The translations under genes were made by a program, and so were the position numbers. From assembly GCA_019155205.2 (NCBI GenBank), contig JAHNZQ020003147.1, positions 959,380-1,023,379 of the forward strand: a DNA stretch of 64,000 nucleotides. Reading direction: 5' to 3'. Positions 60,316 to 64,000 of this stretch are shown in pieces; the stretch's first letter is position 1; each line of letters starts with the position of its first letter. The DNA is from Gracilaria vermiculophylla (taxonomy: Eukaryota > Rhodophyta > Florideophyceae > Gracilariales > Gracilariaceae). A model generated the notes under the pieces. That model was given only the letters and a program-made list of their open reading frames with translations. It made no database searches and had not been told where the DNA came from.

Positions 60316-62346
60316 GTGTATACTCACTTTACAACAGTTGAAGAACCGCACACAACATTGCAGTCACCACCTCAGGAGCTGTTGAGACGGGAACCGCGGG
60401 ATGCTAACTCCCTCCTGGAGTCCCCGGTCCCAATCTTTACGTATATGCTCCCACAAGAGCTGGTAGAAATAATTCCTACAGGCGTTGAGGCACAATTCAG
60501 AGCACGCTGCTACGCCCTTGTGAAGGAGACCGCAACGAAGAGTGCTCACCGTGCTGTAGATGCCTTGCTGTATTTGGAGCCCTTCGTAGAGGTGATCTCA
60601 GATGTTATCCGTGCAGAGGTTCGTTCCCAAACCGCACAGATGCTCGCCGCAGGGGCGTTTGAATTTCATTCTTCCGTACAGGAGATGATCCCTCTATTCA
60701 AACCTAGGGAGATGCCGGCCAGAGAAGGACAGGATTCTGCCACCTCTTAGGCTAGAAAAAGAAAAGATGCTGCCGTAAGCAAACGGGAACACCTTAGGAA
60801 TACTCCTATGAACCACCTGGACCTGGCGACTCACGGAGGAGGACAGGATACCCGTCGCCAAGTACTTCACCGTCGGAGAAAGAGACAGGATACTCTCCGA
60901 GTATATCACGATAGCGGGGATATCGTCAGGCACCCAGAAAATCAAAAGGAAAGACGCCAAAAGAGACAAAGGGGGAAAGGCAAAAAGCGATACATTGATT
61001 CGGAGAGAAGCTCGGGATCTGAATCCGTAACCAGCTTTAGCTCGGAAGACATTATACTTCCAAAGCAGAAACGCAGAAGGGTCAGGAAGGTCGTCCCGCT
61101 TCAGGATCTGTTCGCCAAATTTGTGGATAATGACACCTACAGGATAAGTGATCGCTCCATTCTTAACTACTCGTCTGTGACTAAAACACTCACGGAGATC
61201 CAGCGCCGCATGGATATTAAAATGAAGCCGCACTCTTTCTCAGGCGAAGATCCCATCTCGGTGTTGAATATTCTCACACGCATTCGTTCAGCATATAACC
61301 GCAATGGTTTCCATGAAGGTACCGGCGTATGGTGCTTTCAGGTCTACCTCACGGGTCAAGCGCACTCGCTGGTGCAGCCGCGCGTTACGGGATAGATCAC
61401 CTTTGTGGATGATCCTGGAACGGAGATCTTGACGACGTACCCGGAGGTTGTGAGTTTCCTCCGAGAAAGGTGTGAAATGGACGAAGAAATTGCCGATGCT
61501 GACGCTGAAAACGCCTCCTCTAGGTACAATATGGAAAAGACTGAAACGGATTTCTTACAGAAGCCACAAACGAAGGCTTAACAGTGTGAGAACGTGTACT
61601 CCAAACTCTGCTTAAGTCGCTGTTTGTCGAGGGATTCCATCCCTCACTTGACAACGCACCCAAAGACCACCTATACGGAGTTGGAACGTTTCGCGGAATA
61701 GAATAGGGATAGACACCGTGCTCCTTGTCGCAGCCACGCTCCACTTTCGAGCCAACCAACGGCCTCCAGGAATCGCTGGACATACGCCCTGACGTTGGAC
61801 TCCATAACTTCAGGGAAGGCCAACGAGCTCACGCTCGAGAGAGAGCAAGAGGCCCTTGCTCTCTTATACCACTTATCTCAGGGAGCACCGTCTAGAACGA
61901 GAATACCCTCGTCTCCTACCTCGGACGCCTTGGCAGGATCCTGCAGGAGTGCCAGGTTTGGGAACCCTCTGGGCTGCCCAACGACTTGCAAGATTTGCTT
62001 GTCCCGAGAGCCAGTACACTGTACCAATCTCACCCCGGCAATGAGAGCCGCCGACTCGCAGGAACAGGAGAAGAACTTTCAGGATTTGAATGACACACCA
62101 ACAAAGAGCGGAAGTTATCGAGCTGCGTATCACAATATCCGCTCGTTTCAAGAAAAATACTGTTACTGCGCTCTAGTTCGCATGCAGCCGGCTGCGCCGG
62201 CCCTTGCCCCGTCAGTGCAGGGACCGGCATGCAAACCAGTTGCATCTCCAGGGAATATGTCACATCCCGACTCGGAACCGCAGCAGCCGTCCTCTCCTGA
62301 AATTGAGCTCCCCTCCAACCAGCGAAACCATCAGGATCGCGCGTAG
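60316..62346 (+). pseudogene. gag: Gag-like region of the second gypsy element, four internal stops
   Basis: One reading frame (same phase throughout) carries protein-like sequence for 2 kb, interrupted only by TAG 60748, TAG 61393, TAA 61579 and TAG 61699, and closed by TAG 62344. Blocks: FTYMLPQELVEIIPTGVEAQF, a Lys/Arg-rich segment, KPHSFSGEDPISVLNILTRI (retrotransposon capsid-like), and a CKIC...HC remnant of a zinc knuckle near 61985-62025. Confidence 0.65.
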
Positions 62347-62479
62347 TGGCTTTGTGGGGCTCCTGACTATCGAGTCTTGGTCTCACGGAGGTCGTCTTTA
62401 AGAAAAGGGGAGAAGCCGTCTGCACTGTCGACGCAAAATCGGCGGGCCCTCCAATCCATTGGACCCATTTGACGCCTTT

Positions 62480-62830
62480 GAGGAATCTGTGTGCAAGCTT
62501 AGCCGTTACAGTACAAGGGGCTTGTCCTCGATACCAGAGCTGGCCCCAATCTGGTGCACGCTGACTTGCTCCCGCGGCCTGCGCTCGGCACCCTGCAGAC
62601 TGGCAAGCTCCGTACGGTGCAAGACGCGTCACATCGAGCATTAGACATCCTCAGAGCATTTACATTGTATCTCTGGCTGGGTTCCTTAAAGGTGAAGGTG
62701 TGGTTCTTCGTGCCAACCAACTTGGCATCAAGTTGAATATTTGGCACTTCCTCTGTAGATCGCAATATATGTGCAATCTACCGTCGCCTGCGGAAAGGGA
62801 CGATTCACGACGCCATCCTTGTAGGTATCG
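62480..62830 (+). pseudogene. Retropepsin-like protease remnant of the second gypsy element
   Basis: LVLDTRAGPNLVHADLLP (62521 on): the expected catalytic D-T/S-G triplet reads D-T-R at 62530-62538, so the active site is altered. It continues with LYLWLGSLKVKVWFFV. A frame change separates it from the sequence before it. Confidence 0.55.
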
Positions 62831-63189
62831 TGTCCGCATCTTCGAAACCGGACGCCGAAGCGCGTCAAATGAGCAATCTTCCAAATAAACCGCATTCGAA
62901 CAAGCTTCGGGTGGTGAAGAGTGTCGAAACACCCGCGAGAAGTCAGGCCGAAGTATTGGGACAGAACCGTGCATCTGGCTTTTCATTCCTACATGGCAGT
63001 TCAAATCCGACGACAAAACAGCACTACTTGAGGGCGAACGGCATTATGGAAATAATGCCGAATATTCCATTCAGGGTCGTGCTCGCTAACCTGAGGAAGT
63101 CGCCTTAACGGCTCCAAAAAAGAACTGTCGTCAGATTAGCACTACCTGCTCCTGCAGCACTAGCTCATCTGCCTCGTGCAGAAGACCTC

Positions 63190-64000
63190 GCGGATCGCGG
63201 TGCACTCACTACCATGGAGGCAGAAACTACATCGACGACTCTAGAGAAAAAGAAGCCTTCTATCTGCCAGGAGAAGCTCCAAATGGGCAAAGATTTCAAA
63301 GAGTATCGCCATAGGATGGTGGAAATGCTATCCGCCTTTGAGGACATGTGCTACGGTCCCTGGGGGCTGTGTAGCCTCTCCAAGCACTGGATCCGGCTCA
63401 AACCTGATGCGAAACCAGTACACAAACTCCCGAGGAGGGCTGGACCCCATGCAGGCAATTTCGAACGCGATGAGGGCCACCGGATGCTGTACAAGAATAT
63501 TATGGAGCGCTCCAATTCCACAAGAGCCTCATCGGTGGTATTTGTCAAGAAAAACTATGGCTCTTTGAGGTTTTGCATTGACTATATACGCCTTAACGAA
63601 GTGAAGGTACGCGATTCGTACTCGATACCCCGGATAGATAAATGTATTACCTCCTTAGGTGATGCGCCCGTTTTCTCTACGCTGGATGCAATCAGGGACT
63701 ACTGAAAGATTGAGATGGACGTTTCCGATAAGGATGAGACAACGTTGACCTCGCACTATGGAAATTTCAAGTTTCTAAGGATACCATTTGGGTTGAAGAA
63801 TGCAACCGCTACGTTCCAACGAGCGGTGGACATAGTCCTACCAAAAGTGAAGTGGACGTACGCTCTGGTGAAATATTGATGATTTCAGTATATACTCCCG
63901 CAGCGTGGAGGAGAACTTTATGCTTGAAAAGCACGTGCTTCACCTTCTGAATGATGCTGGACCCACCCTGAAGCCCGAAAAGTGTTTCTAATTCACCTCA
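63190..64000 (+). pseudogene. Reverse transcriptase remnant of the second gypsy element
   Basis: Classic Ty3/gypsy RT blocks: SLRFCIDYIRLNEVKVRDSY, IPRIDKCITSLGDAPVFSTLDA, then TLTSHYGNFKFLRIPFGLKN and ATATFQRAVDIVLPKVKW. A TGA at 63703-63705 replaces an expected Trp codon. The YLDD catalytic box is broken by a frame change near 63877, after which DDFSIYSRSVEENF continues in another frame. A further stop lies near 63990. The window ends here. Confidence 0.85.

Larger units (their letters stand above)
59590..64000 (+). mobile_element. Second Ty3/gypsy-like element, truncated by window edge
   Basis: Probable 5' LTR, then gag, protease and reverse transcriptase remnants in canonical order; the 3' half is outside the window. 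Different in sequence from the first gypsy element (different RT blocks and LTR), so a separate family. Confidence 0.7.

Noticed and set aside
1..64000. CRISPR arrays, bacterial operons, riboswitches
   Set aside because: The sequence is eukaryotic nuclear DNA; the only regular repeats are the minisatellite, microsatellites and transposon termini.

Overview
This is a eukaryotic nuclear window. Most genes are long, uninterrupted reading frames for conserved eukaryotic proteins. Only two short GT-AG introns are clear (87 and 94 nt, both GTAAGT donors). There is a plant/algal-like gene set, a possible plastid-type leader beginning MAFI on one enzyme, a possibly nuclear version of a chorismate-lyase gene, and decayed LTR retrotransposons between gene clusters. 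This best fits a red alga with a compact, intron-poor genome (florideophyte-like, for example Chondrus-type). That assignment is an inference; no rRNA or plastid marker lies in the window.

Left and middle (about 0.2-47 kb) is gene-dense. In order: a type I membrane protein of unknown function (-), S-formylglutathione hydrolase (-, two exons), a type II metacaspase (-, two exons), an NAD(P)-binding SDR-like protein (+), a BRM-type SNF2 chromatin remodeller (-), the splicing factor SKIP/Prp45 (+), eIF3 subunit L (+), an unknown large lumenal/secretory membrane protein (-), a protein kinase fused to DEP and DUF547 domains (+), a small secreted-type protein (+), a two-GTPase-domain Der/EngA (-), an E2F transcription factor (+), the giant HEAT-repeat translational regulator GCN1 (+), a chorismate-lyase-like protein (-), a telobox Myb protein (+), a repeat-bearing coiled-coil protein (+), and a SPRING (SREBP-pathway regulator) homologue (+). 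Neighbours are often convergent with 15-160 bp between stop codons, or divergent with 140-330 bp between start codons.

Right part (about 47.7-64 kb) is repeat-rich. It holds a coiled-coil gene cut by a 100-N assembly gap, an AT-rich non-autonomous Tc1/mariner-like element with TA-flanked inverted repeats (49228-50517), a 5.4-kb degenerate Ty3/gypsy chromodomain-type element with paired 291-bp LTRs (50896-56329), a minus-strand Ty1/copia-like remnant (about 56.9-57.8 kb), a pair of ~0.6-kb direct repeats, and a second degenerate Ty3/gypsy element that runs off the right edge.

The genes do not form one pathway. Shared themes are translation control (GCN1, eIF3L), RNA processing and chromatin/transcription (SKIP, BRM, E2F, telobox Myb), and organelle or secretory functions (Der, SPRING). 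The most notable items are the kinase-DEP-DUF547 fusion, the type II metacaspase, the SPRING homologue, the chorismate-lyase-like gene, the seven-copy motif protein, and a precise 12+12-unit 13-bp minisatellite next to the Der start codon.
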